64,000 nucleotides of DNA from Branchiostoma floridae (lineage: Eukaryota; Chordata; Leptocardii; Amphioxiformes; Branchiostomatidae). Shown piece after piece: positions 12,460 through 22,363 of the stretch; within the stretch, counting starts at the first letter, position 1, and each line of letters starts with the position of its first letter. The notes under the pieces were generated by a model that was not told the origin of the DNA, did not search any database, and was given only the letters and a program-made list of their open reading frames with translations. The stretch covers positions 3,553,323 to 3,617,322 of the forward strand of contig NC_049996.1 of assembly GCF_000003815.2 (NCBI RefSeq), given 5' to 3'. Made by a program: the position numbers and the translations under genes.

Positions 12460-14470
12460 ATTGGGAGTAGTTCGTGGTGAATTTGAAATTCTACAATTTA
12501 CAGTATTACATGTGCCCCACAAGTTGGATAAGGTAAAGATACATAGCTACAGTTCTATAAAGCTGATCTACTGAATACAAGGGCGCATAGTATGGGATGA
12601 AAATAAATTGCTTTGTGCTCAAATTGTCGATTCAGGTTCAAAATTAAGTTGGAACACCGGCATTGTTATTTGACTTAATCGAATTAGATAACACATAGTC
12701 TTGGTTGTTTGTTTTTTAAATCGAAAGCTTCTACATATTGCACTCGGAAGGTTTTTGTATGCAAACGCAAGTTTGGTATTTTGCGAAAATCTGAACTAGA
12801 TAAAGTTCCAGATACCTAAGTTCTGATGATAATTTGTTTTCACTCAAACTTTAGATGTACTGAAAATATCGATTTCATTATCCCAATGCTATAGAATTTG
12901 TTTTCAGTTTCATTCAAGATTGATGTCCACATTATCAAAAATGTGAAAGAACCCAAAAGTGCGTCAAAAAGCAATGCCAAATCTTTTTCTTTCGGTTTAT
13001 GTCAGCAAATCGTAAGATTCTAAAAAAAAAGAAACACGTTACATGCAAAAGTATAATCTATCAGGGAGAAAAAGAATAACTTAAGATTGATATTCAAAAA
13101 TTTCGAATCAGACAATTAGCCAGCCATCGTTTTTATCATCATCATTACTTATTGTTAATTATTACTATTATTTGGTAGGTAAGACTACTAGGAGAGGTGT
13201 TTTTTCACCAGTTTTGTCTTTCACACCATTTGATGTTGTTTGTTTATGGTTGAATACATAAATAAATAAATAAGTAGATAAAATGTTTACATGTTAGTGT
13301 TGTTGATGTAATAGCGAAGTACGTGACAGCATCTACTGAGTGTGAAATACATATTGATCAATATTGGTATGCAAATAGGCCAAGCTCAGACTAATTTAGA
13401 ACTGTTTGTCACGCAGTGTATGAATAAATTTTAAGGTGTAAATGATCAGGGCTTGTACAGCCTTACCATACATTTATTGAATGGTCATCATAGACATTTG
13501 ACGGACCCCATTGCATGCTGGGAGACGCTGTGTTCTATGGGTAATGCAGAGGGCAAATATATCATTACCATAATGTTCTTATATAATTACAAAACACACA
13601 CACATATTACGTACATTCAAGGGGTGTACAGAAAGTGTGAAATGGAGCGAAGTGGAATGTAATTTTTTATTCCATTTCGAATCTTCTGTACATTCCATTT
13701 CGTTTCGTTTCATTCCATTTTGTGGGATTTTACGCCGAAGATGGCGTGTTACGTCGAAGGGTGGTTATAGGAGCTATATAGGTACAGATACAGATTCGAT
13801 TTCAGTTCGTTCCATTTCGTCCCATTTCGTTCCCGTTCGTCCAATTTCTTAATTTCGGTCTACCAATCTCGGGTGCGCCCATATTTTCCTGTGTCTCCTA
13901 GCATGGCATGTAGTAGGATTGGTGAAAAGCTCTTTTTTCCCTTTAAAAGCATCAATTGTAACATGGTATAAAGCAAAATGGGGAGAGTTTGTCTTCCTCT
14001 GCCATTTTTTGTTTCCATTTCAATTCCATGACAAATTGCTTTTAAAAATTTGTGATAAGCTGATAAATATACCTTCATGCTATTTAGCCATGATGGCTCG
14101 GTATGAGATATGTCAGTATAATTTATTTCCTTTTACAATAGATCAAGAAATTCTTGTTGTGATCAGATGCGGTCAAACTTTGAGGTTTCTATTTCCATAT
14201 TTATATATCAGTTCCTTTTGAATTCAAAGATATTTGTTTACATGAACTACAATTTGAAAGAACTCAGTGTAAAATATTCACACATTATATGTCTGTAGCC
14301 ACGATACCAGCCATGCTACCTAGTGCTCATAGTGTATTGTCTTGTTACAACCTGAATAAAGTAAAGTAAAGTGTAAAATATGACCCCCCCCCACCCCCCA
14401 AAAAAGAGTACAAAATGCGTCCTTTCAGTACTGTTAATTCTTCTTCCATTTTGGTGGTAGGGTTGGCAAC
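12460..14470. other. AT-rich intergenic DNA with a ttccatttcg-rich patch
   Basis: I see no gene. At 13637-13855 short words (ttccatttcg, ttcgttcc) recur irregularly around a gccgaagatggcg core, like a degenerate simple-sequence block. A possible splice acceptor, ggtggtag, ends at 14460, just before the LRR start codon, so an upstream non-coding exon of that gene may lie in this region. Confidence 0.4.
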
Positions 14471-17400
14471 ATGGGAAGAAGGCTACGACACAAGCTGATT
14501 TTCCTCCTCCTCATCGCCAGCATGAAGCCCAACACGCCAGAAGCTAGCTGTGCATGTCGTACTTCATGTTGCAAATGTCCCCACAGAGGCCTTACCAGCA
14601 TTCCACAGATCCCAACATCTACCTATAAGATAGATTTGAGCAATAATCAGATAGCTGGCATTCCGTCCAATACATTCTCAAATCTACCCAAGCTCCAACA
14701 GTTGTGCCTGAACTATAACAAGATAACCAGTATTCAAGCTGGTACATTCTCAAATCTACCCGAGCTACAACGGTTGTACCTGAGCCTTAACAATATAACC
14801 GGTATTCAAGCCGGTGCATTCGTAGCTCTACCCACTCTCGAATTACTTCAGCTGTCCTATAACCAATTAACTCACATCCAATCGGGTACATTCGGATATC
14901 TGCCTGGGCTTGAACAGTTGCAGCTAAACTTTAACAACATAAGTAATATTCAGGTTGATACGTTCTCCAAACTACCCCATCTCCGCATTTTGGATTTGAG
15001 TTTAAACAAGCTGATTGTAATTCAGGCTGGTGTATTCTCAAATTTACCAAAGCTGCAAACTTTGAAACTTAATATCAACCAGATAATTAACATCAAGCCT
15101 GGTACGTTTTCGAATCTACCCAACCTCGAACGCTTGTTCTTGAGCTCCAACAAGATACCCAGTATTTATGCTGGTACATTCTCAAACCTACCCAAGCTTA
15201 AAAATTTGCAACTACATTTAACTCACATCCACTCTGGTATATTCTCAAATCAACCCCGACTTGAGATTATAAATCTTTCCTTTAACAATCTGACTAGAAT
15301 TCAGACGGGAGAATTCTCAAATCTACCCCAGCTAAAACGGTTGTTCCTGAATTCTAACAAGATAACCAGCATCCAAGCCGATGCATTATCAAATCTACCC
15401 AAGCTCGCATATTTAAAGCTGTCCTCCAACCAGATATCTGCCCTTCCCGAGCCATATTATGAAATATTGGGATCCATTTCTAGATTATATATCAACGAAA
15501 ACCCCTGGCAATGTGATTGTAGAATGGTGGCCATTATGAAAAAACAGATCCACTCATTAATGACACAGATAACATGTGCCCAACCTGCTAGACTCTTGGG
15601 GAAAAAACTCCAAAATGTCGATCCCAAGGATCTGATCTGCAATGACCGAACCAAATCAACTCCTACACCTATCCAAGCCCCAATCAGTACATCTACATTG
15701 TCAACATCTTCACTTGGTACTACAGAAAGGAGAACTAGCCCAACACCTAATGTTCCGGGCTCAACTGTAGCCTTTGTCACACTACCAGTTAATATGAAAA
15801 CCCCAGCCAGCGCATCTGTAGTAACAGCATCTTTGTTTAGCATATCAAATCCTCCAGACTCCGCAGTGTCCTTTGCCACACTACCAGTTGATATGAAATC
15901 CCCAATGTCATCTGTAATGTCAACATCTTCTCTTGACAAAGCAGAAAGTAAGACTAGCCCAATACCTAATTCCCCAGGTTCTATCGAGGCCTTTTCCACA
16001 CCATCTGTTGATAGAAAAGCCTCTTCAGTGTCAAAATCTTCATTTGGCAATTCAAGCCCAACGCCAAATCTTACAGGCCCTCCTTTTGCATTTGCCACAC
16101 GACCAGTCAATTGTCACAATGGCACTGTCAAATCTCACTATCATTGGTATTTCAAACGCAAAGTTGACTCGACACTCTCTGAAGATGTGCAGACAAACCT
16201 AATAGTTACGGCACCAAATTCAGACGTAATTGCTACCAAGGGTACCTCAGATGGATCCGGCACTAGTCCCATCTTTGTTGTTATCATTTCATCTGTCGTT
16301 GGTTCAGTCATAGTAACTCTCGCTGTTGTCATCCTTCTCGTGGTTTGGTACAAGAAGACAGGCAGAAATCCTCTTTCGCGCAAACGATTTAAATTTGTCT
16401 CCAACAACTTTTACAAATCCGCAGATACTGCAGTGACCAGTGGTCAGAAAGAAAAGGGTCAGTCCCAAGCCATCACTGAATCCAACACAAACACCCCAGC
16501 TGGTGTAGTGACCAGTGGTCATGATCACCAGTATGAAGACATAGACCGACATACCAACCTAAGGCAGGGTCAGTCGCAGACAATCACTGAATCCGACACA
16601 AACACCACAGTTTCTATAGTGACCAGTGGTCGTCATCAGACGGGTCAGGGCCAGGCTCAGGTCATCACTGGCTCCAACACAAACACCACATCTGCTGTAG
16701 TGACCAGTGGTAATTATCAGACAAAGATGAGCCAGTCTCGTGCCATTGTTGAAACTGGAAATCTATCTTATGGTACAGGGCAGACTGCCTCAATGCAAAG
16801 TTCTCTGTACAAAGCAATGGGGCAGTCTAAGACCATTACTAAATCCACCACCACCACAGCTGCTGTAGTGACCAGTGGTCATGAGCAGTCAGGACATGGT
16901 CAGTCTCAAGCTGTCATTGAAACTGGAAATCCATCTTATGGCACAGGGCAGACTGCCTTAGTACAAAGTTCTCTGTACAAACCCAGTGGTCATGATCAGG
17001 CAGAGCAGGGTCAGTCTCAGGCCATCACTGAATCCAACACAAACACCACAGCTACTGTAGTGACCAGTGTTCATGATCAGACGGGGCAGGGTCAGTCTCA
17101 GGCCCTCACTGAACCCAAGACAAACACCACAGCTGCTGTAGTGACCAGTGGTCAGGGTCAGACAGAGCAGGGTCAGTCTCAGGCCATCACTGAATCCAAC
17201 ACAAACACCACAGCTACTGTAGTGACCAGTGTTCATGATCAGACGGGGCAGGGTCAGTCTCAGGCCATCACTGAACCCAAGACAAACACCACAGCTGCTG
17301 TAGTGACCAGTGGTCAGGGTCAGACAGAGCAGGGTCAGTCTCAGGCCATCACTGAATCCAACGCAAACACCACAGCTACAGCAATGACCATCACTAAATC

Positions 17401-17833
17401 TAACACAAACGCCACGGCGGCTCTAGTTACCAGTGGCCATAATCAGATAGTGCAGGGTCAGTCTCAGACCATCACTGAATCCAACACAAACACCGCCAGT
17501 GGTCATGATCAGAGAAGGGCCAGTCTTAAGCTATCATTGATGCTAGAAATCCCACTTATAACACAGGACGGACTGCCTCAAAGCCAGTTGAACACAAACA
17601 CTGAAGCTGCCGTAGTGAATAGTAGTGGTCATGATGATCAGACAGGGCAGGGTCAGTCTCAGTCCATCACTGAATCTAACACAAACACCATAGTTGCAGC
17701 AGCTGTAGTGACCAGTGGTCACGATCAGTCAGGACATGGTCAGTCTCACGCTATTGTTGAAGCTGAAAATGTATCTTATGGCACAGGGCAGACTGCCTCA
17801 AAGCAAAGTTCTCTGTACAAGCCAATGGGATAG
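14471..17833 (+). CDS. LRR transmembrane receptor-like protein with tandem-repeat cytoplasmic tail
   Basis: This single-exon frame encodes 1120 residues. In order it has a signal peptide (about 1-25), a short Cys-rich N-cap (CACRTSCCKC), about 12 leucine-rich repeats of the typical 24-residue kind (about 53-340), and an LRR C-cap starting NPWQCDC (about 343-388). A Ser/Thr/Pro-rich stalk (about 393-590), a transmembrane segment (about 598-625) and a tail of almost 500 residues follow. One LRR (LQLHLTHI) is a few residues short. The tail is mostly 27-residue repeats of the type GQGQSQAITESNTNTT, interrupted by a Tyr-bearing motif (YGTGQTA...SSLYK) in at least three places and one YEDI. It should sit at the cell surface. 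The ligand and signalling route are unknown. The start is set by the signal peptide and by an upstream splice acceptor. The stop is probably a secondary mutation. Confidence 0.88.
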   Translation: MGRRLRHKLIFLLLIASMKPNTPEASCACRTSCCKCPHRGLTSIPQIPTSTYKIDLSNNQIAGIPSNTFSNLPKLQQLCLNYNKITSIQAGTFSNLPELQRLYLSLNNITGIQAGAFVALPTLELLQLSYNQLTHIQSGTFGYLPGLEQLQLNFNNISNIQVDTFSKLPHLRILDLSLNKLIVIQAGVFSNLPKLQTLKLNINQIINIKPGTFSNLPNLERLFLSSNKIPSIYAGTFSNLPKLKNLQLHLTHIHSGIFSNQPRLEIINLSFNNLTRIQTGEFSNLPQLKRLFLNSNKITSIQADALSNLPKLAYLKLSSNQISALPEPYYEILGSISRLYINENPWQCDCRMVAIMKKQIHSLMTQITCAQPARLLGKKLQNVDPKDLICNDRTKSTPTPIQAPISTSTLSTSSLGTTERRTSPTPNVPGSTVAFVTLPVNMKTPASASVVTASLFSISNPPDSAVSFATLPVDMKSPMSSVMSTSSLDKAESKTSPIPNSPGSIEAFSTPSVDRKASSVSKSSFGNSSPTPNLTGPPFAFATRPVNCHNGTVKSHYHWYFKRKVDSTLSEDVQTNLIVTAPNSDVIATKGTSDGSGTSPIFVVIISSVVGSVIVTLAVVILLVVWYKKTGRNPLSRKRFKFVSNNFYKSADTAVTSGQKEKGQSQAITESNTNTPAGVVTSGHDHQYEDIDRHTNLRQGQSQTITESDTNTTVSIVTSGRHQTGQGQAQVITGSNTNTTSAVVTSGNYQTKMSQSRAIVETGNLSYGTGQTASMQSSLYKAMGQSKTITKSTTTTAAVVTSGHEQSGHGQSQAVIETGNPSYGTGQTALVQSSLYKPSGHDQAEQGQSQAITESNTNTTATVVTSVHDQTGQGQSQALTEPKTNTTAAVVTSGQGQTEQGQSQAITESNTNTTATVVTSVHDQTGQGQSQAITEPKTNTTAAVVTSGQGQTEQGQSQAITESNANTTATAMTITKSNTNATAALVTSGHNQIVQGQSQTITESNTNTASGHDQRRASLKLSLMLEIPLITQDGLPQSQLNTNTEAAVVNSSGHDDQTGQGQSQSITESNTNTIVAAAVVTSGHDQSGHGQSHAIVEAENVSYGTGQTASKQSSLYKPMG
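16435..17833 (+). repeat. Coding minisatellite (81-bp unit, 162-bp higher order) in the LRR receptor tail
   Basis: The unit encodes 27 residues. Two consecutive 162-bp dimers (17021-17182 and 17183-17344) appear identical except for one base by eye, and a third starts at 17345. The outer units are more diverged, as expected when a repeat array grows from its centre by unequal exchange. Confidence 0.85.
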
Positions 17834-18252
17834 TCTCAGGCCATCACTGAATCCACTGATCAGACAGGGCTGGCCTCCGTTGCTCCGTTCCAGTCTTCGA
17901 ACGGGGCTGTTTTTTCATTGGGGGGGGGGGGCAGGTTCTCTTGTGCCGAGAAAGTTTTCCAAGTTTACCGAGGAAGAGATTTTGCCAAGGAAGCGAGTTT
18001 ACTGTGGAAGGGAGTTTGCAGTGGAAGGGAGTTTCACCACGAACACAAACACAATAAAAACCAGCCACGCTCTGGACTGCAAAAGAGGCTAAGACGGGGC
18101 TGGGTCAGGGTCAGACCATCACTGAATCCAATAAAATATGTACCTCTTCTGTAATTGTCAGTAGTCATGGTCAGGGCAAGTATGAGATAAATTTGTCTCA
18201 ACTTGAAAGTTCAACTGTGTTGGAAAAAATCAGTATGAATAGGGTTAAACTG
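17834..18252 (+). pseudogene. Decayed 3' extension of the LRR receptor repeat tail
   Basis: Directly after the TAG stop (17831-17833) the same frame continues with another repeat (SQAITES...DQTG). The stop stands where another copy of the motif has CAG (MGQSKTIT at about 16818), so a single C-to-T change explains it. An unrelated stretch with a long G run follows (about 17870-18095). Then, in another frame from 18103, repeat-like coding resumes (GQGQTITESN...) and runs to a TAA at 18250-18252. The ancestral protein was therefore probably longer. Confidence 0.7.
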
Positions 18253-18269
18253 TAATTTTCAACACAGCA

Positions 18270-18566
18270 ATATTGGACTTTTCCAAATTTTTGACTGATC
18301 GACTCCAGCCTTTTTTAAGGAAAGGACAATCCACTGCTTCAGTGACGTCACGTTATGAAGGTAGCACACGTGACTCCTTGAGCAGTGGATCAAACAAGCC
18401 ATCTACATTGGATATTTATAACCATCAGAAAGTGGAGACGGAGGGCGCCATAGGCTTCTGCAACTTATGACCCACTACTCGGGGAGTCCCGTGTGCTATC
18501 TACATAATGTGACGTCATTGAAGAAGTTAATTGTCCATTCTTTGACAAAGTCCATCAGTCCAATAT
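18270..18566. mobile_element. MITE with long imperfect inverted repeats
   Basis: The left arm (from aatattggactt through cagtgacgtcacgt to gcacacgtgactcc) is inverted in the right arm (from ggagtcccgtgtgc through gtgacgtcattg to ccaatatc). It has no coding capacity. Each arm carries a tgacgtca. Confidence 0.6.
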
Positions 18567-18595
18567 CTTGTGTTTGAAATTGCGGTTTAACTCTA

Positions 18596-18797
18596 CAGTC
18601 AAACGTGTCTATAGCGACCACTCAAGGGACTGGTCAAAATTGGCCACTATAGAGAGATGGTCACTATAGAGAAAATGCTGATTAATTGGCCGCTAAGCCT
18701 ATTTCTTAATCATTAAGAATCCAAGGGACGGACAAAAAATGGCCACTATGGCCAGGTGGCCGGTATGCAAAGGTGGCCGCTAATACAGGTTTGACTG
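18596..18797. mobile_element. Tc1/mariner-type MITE (TA target, CAGT ends)
   Basis: The element is flanked by TA on both sides (18594-18595 and 18798-18799). It starts cagtcaaacgtgtc and ends gacctgtttgac-like in inverted form (acaggtttgactg). Both arms contain the repeated phrase ggccactat. It is 202 bp with no transposase. CAGT termini and a TA target fit the Tc1/mariner superfamily. Confidence 0.6.
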
Positions 18798-18799
18798 TA

Positions 18800-20291
18800 T
18801 TCAGAACAAATTTAACTCTGAACAAGCTCCTCCAGCAAAACATCTGTGTAACAGCTGTGTCTATAGATATGATGGCTGTTTCTTGGTGTCCGAAGATCAA
18901 TGGGAGGCAGACAAGTTTGATTAGACGACCAGTCTACCTGGCCTGCACGTGACTTTTTAAGGTGAAGGAGGGGTGTGCACTCCCTTCTCCACCCTCTCGT
19001 CTACTGGCGCACTAAGTCCTACAGGGACAGAACTGTTTGCCACATAAGACGGCCCCAGCAGATGCAGGTTTATTATTTGGAGTTTCCGTCTCCTAGGAGG
19101 ACTTCCGACCAAGGATGCAAGGGATTCCTCCTACCCCTGACTCGTGTGTCATGGCGGGTGCGTCATGCCCGAACATGCCCCTAAGGCCTACCACTGCCAC
19201 AAAGGCATGTCACTGCCACTACTACAAGAGTTACAACAACCAGTAACGCCTGTCAAAATGAAGGCCCTAAAGTATATGTTACTTATAAGCCTCTTCTATT
19301 TCTCACTTTTCGTAAAAGTCAGACAAACATTGCTGCTTAGTTGAAAAACAAGCACATGGCCACCAGAACAAACACATACGTTTATGTACTGTATAGGTAT
19401 GGACTTGAGCCTGAACATACAGGGTTCTCCCCAGAATTTTTTAGTATAGTGGAAAAAACCCCGAACTAACGCACTGCGCTTTCGTGAAAACGGGTTCATT
19501 TTGCAATGATAGAGGGCGTCAAATACTACAAGTATAATATATTATAGTGATTCCTTTGTTGTTAAGTGGCAAAACGACTATTGTTTTGATTAATGCCCAT
19601 TCACAAGTTTTTGCAGACAATGCCGACTGGAAAAGTGATGCTACTTGGCATAAAAATCTGTGAATTTTCATGAATTTTAGTAAAACTAACCAAGAAAATA
19701 GGGAATATTTTCTAAAGTAGTATAGTGGAGCTGGGCCAGGAGTATAGTGGAGGGCCTCTGTTATTCCGTCCTCTGGGGAGGACGCTGACATACATATTGT
19801 CAAAAAGTTTAGCCAATTATTTGAAAGTTGTTAACACTTACTAAAGCCAACTGTATGTCTTATTAAGTGGCTGATACTCATGTTGTTTTACGTATCTTAG
19901 TCTCGAAAAAAGAACATCTACAAGTTTTTATGTTACTTTCTAAGTACTGAATATGATTATCTTTGAGATTGTACTCACCTAATTGTTGTATTATGGTATA
20001 CATAGCATTCATTATTTCAGTTTGCTGAGGTGCATGCTACTGCTGCAACATAACAATCTCACGGGCAAAGGAACAACAACGTTTTCAAGTTGTACATATT
20101 TACTAAAAATAACTGTATGCCTTATTTTAAAGGTGGTAAATTGTCATTTTTGTTTACATATTTTATAAGTATTTACATACCTAAGTTTTGAAGCAAGAAT
20201 ATATATAAAGTTTTTAAAGTCATTTTCAAGAACTAAATGTCAGCATCTTCTAGATGATTAGCATGAAAGTTCATCTGTACCGGTAAATGAC
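18800..20291. other. Intergenic DNA with one probable degenerate MITE (about 19419-19790)
   Basis: The phrase ggttctccccagaat near 19422 is matched in inverted form by the phrase at about 19768-19785 (cctctggggaggac). Both arms hold tagtatagtgga words, which suggests an old MITE of about 370 bp. I see no gene in the remainder. Confidence 0.35.
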
Positions 20292-20568
20292 ATTGTGGAA
20301 AAGACTAAACTTAACGTAACCAACAACAAGTTAGATTGGGACTTACCCCAAATTTTCAGCCGACTCCGTCAGCCTTGTTCACGGAATGGACCCGTCTGCT
20401 GTAGCTTCCGGACGTGACGTCAGGGACACACGACGGCAGCAGAGGGACGTGAATACCAGATAACCTGTGTCGCCCCCCCCCCCCCCGCTGTCTCTGTTCA
20501 GCGAAAAGTTGGGGCAAGTCCCAATCTAACTTGGTGTTGGTTACGTAAAGTTAAGTCTTTTCCACAAT
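20292..20568. mobile_element. MITE with inverted repeats over 60 bp long
   Basis: The left end attgtggaaaagac...ccaacaacaagttagattgg is repeated almost perfectly in inverted orientation at the right end. The unpaired centre is GC-rich and contains a long C run (20467-20486). There are no genes inside. Confidence 0.65.
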
Positions 20569-20757
20569 ATTCTAGATGAGACTTATCTATTTGTTGTAAA
20601 AGAAAAGGGTATACACAATTCATTTTTTTACAGTTACAGCCCTAAACTCTGCAGTGTGTGTTCCATCAAAGATAAATCAGAGAACAGTTGATGTTCATGA
20701 TACCTTACATTAAAATCACTTTGTGGTCACATCTTGAGATTGCCTTAGCGTAGCGTG

Positions 20758-20938
20758 CTAGCCTCCTTCACCGGCGTCTCTAGGGCCTTGGCGAAAGTTT
20801 TTTTTGTCGATTAGCGATTTTTGTCCGGGAATACGACGGTAAAGGATGATATGCCGGGAAAGGAAAAATGCCGGGAGAGGAATATATACCGGGGGGCTTG
20901 CACCGGCCCAAGCACTAGGGTCGGTGAAGGAGGCTTAG
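20758..20938. mobile_element. Short MITE with ctarcctccttcacc ends
   Basis: The left end ctagcctccttcaccgg and the right end ggtgaaggaggcttag are inverted copies, about 181 bp apart. It abuts the SINE that follows, forming part of a tight cluster of small elements. Confidence 0.5.
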
Positions 20939-21480
20939 AAGCGTACGTAGTACAGTGGTCAGTAATTCTAATCTCCAAGCAGATCCTATGGTAGCATAAG
21001 ACAGTATGAAAAGCTGCCAGAGGAGTGAATCTGGCTTAGGAGTGTGTTTTGCTACCATCTACATGGCAAATGTACACCTCTTAGCTGACTACACTCCTTG
21101 GTCAGTTTGGTACTATCTTATGCCATTGTAGGATCTGCTTGGAGATTAAGTAATTCAGCCTCTGAACCTAGAGGTCGTGAGTTCGAATCCCGGCTGTGTC
21201 GCTCACCCGACATGCACACTACTGGAAAAAGTTGCAGTTCTTTGGACGGAACGTTAACCTGTGGTCCACTGTTTGTTGTACTAGTGGGAGCTTCCCCCGT
21301 GCAGTGAGCCTGTAAATACTGTACATAGTGCTACTAAGTTTTTCGGACATCTTAACTGGTTCAATTTCCTTGTCTGTATTAGTTTTTCCTTTTTTTTTTC
21401 TAATTTAAAAGGTGACAGCTTGTATACCTTTTCTATTCAAATTCTTCTCAATAGAAGGTCTTAAATAAACAAGTTTGAAT
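20939..21480 (+). mobile_element. tRNA-derived SINE split by a MITE
   Basis: A box-A-like segment (gtagtacagtggtcagtaattc, 20947-20968) and, after an insertion, a box-B segment (gagttcgaatcccggct, 21180-21196) are those of a tRNA-derived SINE head. The body then runs to about 21480 and ends near aaataaacaag. Because 180 bp now separate box A from box B, the internal RNA polymerase III promoter should be impaired. Confidence 0.6.
20969..21148. mobile_element. MITE with 8-bp target duplication, inserted inside the SINE
   Basis: The 8-base word agtaattc flanks the element at 20961-20968 and 21149-21156. Its ends are taatctccaagcagatccta and the inverse, a perfect 20-bp terminal repeat that extends imperfectly further. 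An 8-bp duplication is typical of hAT elements. It has no transposase, so it is non-autonomous. Confidence 0.75.
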
Positions 21481-21931
21481 TATGAACTTTGTAAAAGATG
21501 CGTAATGTTCTATATAATTATCATAGTTTTTTTTTGCTGAAGTTTATGATACTATTTGTTTAATGCTGCTGTTGAAGTTGTTCTGTAATTGTTGTATTTC
21601 TGAACGAAAAGTCTCAGCAAATATTATCGTTGTGGTGATACAGTCATAGTACTTCTGAACTATTTTGTATCTCTTAGGTCTGTATATAAGACAAATGCAA
21701 AAAAACTTTTTCCCAATCTCATATTTTTTCCAAGTCCGTATATGCTACAAAAAGCAAGGAAGATAAGCGTAAATCAGGTCAGGAAGTATTTTTTCTGTTA
21801 CCTGTAAAGTTGAAATCTAATGAAACATTTAACTGGTTTTTTTTTTCAATCAACCATGTCGCTTTTCTTTCTTAATTACTAAAAACTAGCTTCTAGTACA
21901 TTGTACAACTGTAGTAAACTATTATGTAAAG

Positions 21932-22363
21932 ATGTACAAAACAGTTTTGGAATCTGGGTCTACAAATTGTATTGTAAAAAACGACTTGAGAAAAAAACTT
22001 GTCGGCAATTACCCTAAGATGCTACGTGCGGCTCTAAACATCTCATGGAGAACACATCCTACAAAAAACCTGTTGTATGGAGATCTACCACCGTTATCTC
22101 AAGTCATACGGGAAAGAAGGCTGAGGTTTGCTGGTCACGCATGGCGCAGTAAAGATGAGATCATCAGTGACGTTCTGCTGTGGACACCCAAACAAGGTCA
22201 TGCAAGCAGAGGTAGACCACGCAAAACATTTGTACATCAACTTTGTGAAGATACTGGTTGCTCGGCTGAAGAACTGCCCAAAGCTATGGAGGATAGGGAA
22301 GGCTGGAGGAAGAGAGTCGTGGCCATCCGTGTAACCAGCTCGCCCGGATGATGATGATGATAT
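21932..22363 (+). pseudogene. C-terminal remnant of a LINE endonuclease-reverse transcriptase
   Basis: The open frame encodes about 139 residues with RERRLRFAGHAWR, a SRGRPRKTFVHQLCEDTG segment and MEDREGWRKRV. This C-terminal region is highly conserved in a class of animal non-LTR retrotransposons. The frame is followed by gatgatgatgat, a simple-repeat tail of the type these elements end with. The element is strongly 5' truncated, the catalytic domains are absent, and the fragment cannot be functional. Confidence 0.75.

Noticed and set aside
15457-16110. Long minus-strand frame of 217 codons inside the LRR receptor gene
   Set aside because: It is antisense to the Ser/Thr-rich stalk and last LRRs of a clear gene. 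Its Asp/Val/Gly-rich translation is what the complement of such codons gives, and there is no domain.
17715-18154. Separate small gene starting in the last LRR-tail repeats
   Set aside because: The frames are shifted readings of the tandem repeat plus a G-run. The in-frame continuation past the TAG explains the coding look better.
20947-21200. A second tRNA gene with an intron
   Set aside because: The supposed intron is a 180-bp MITE with inverted ends and an 8-bp target duplication. The sequence is a split SINE.
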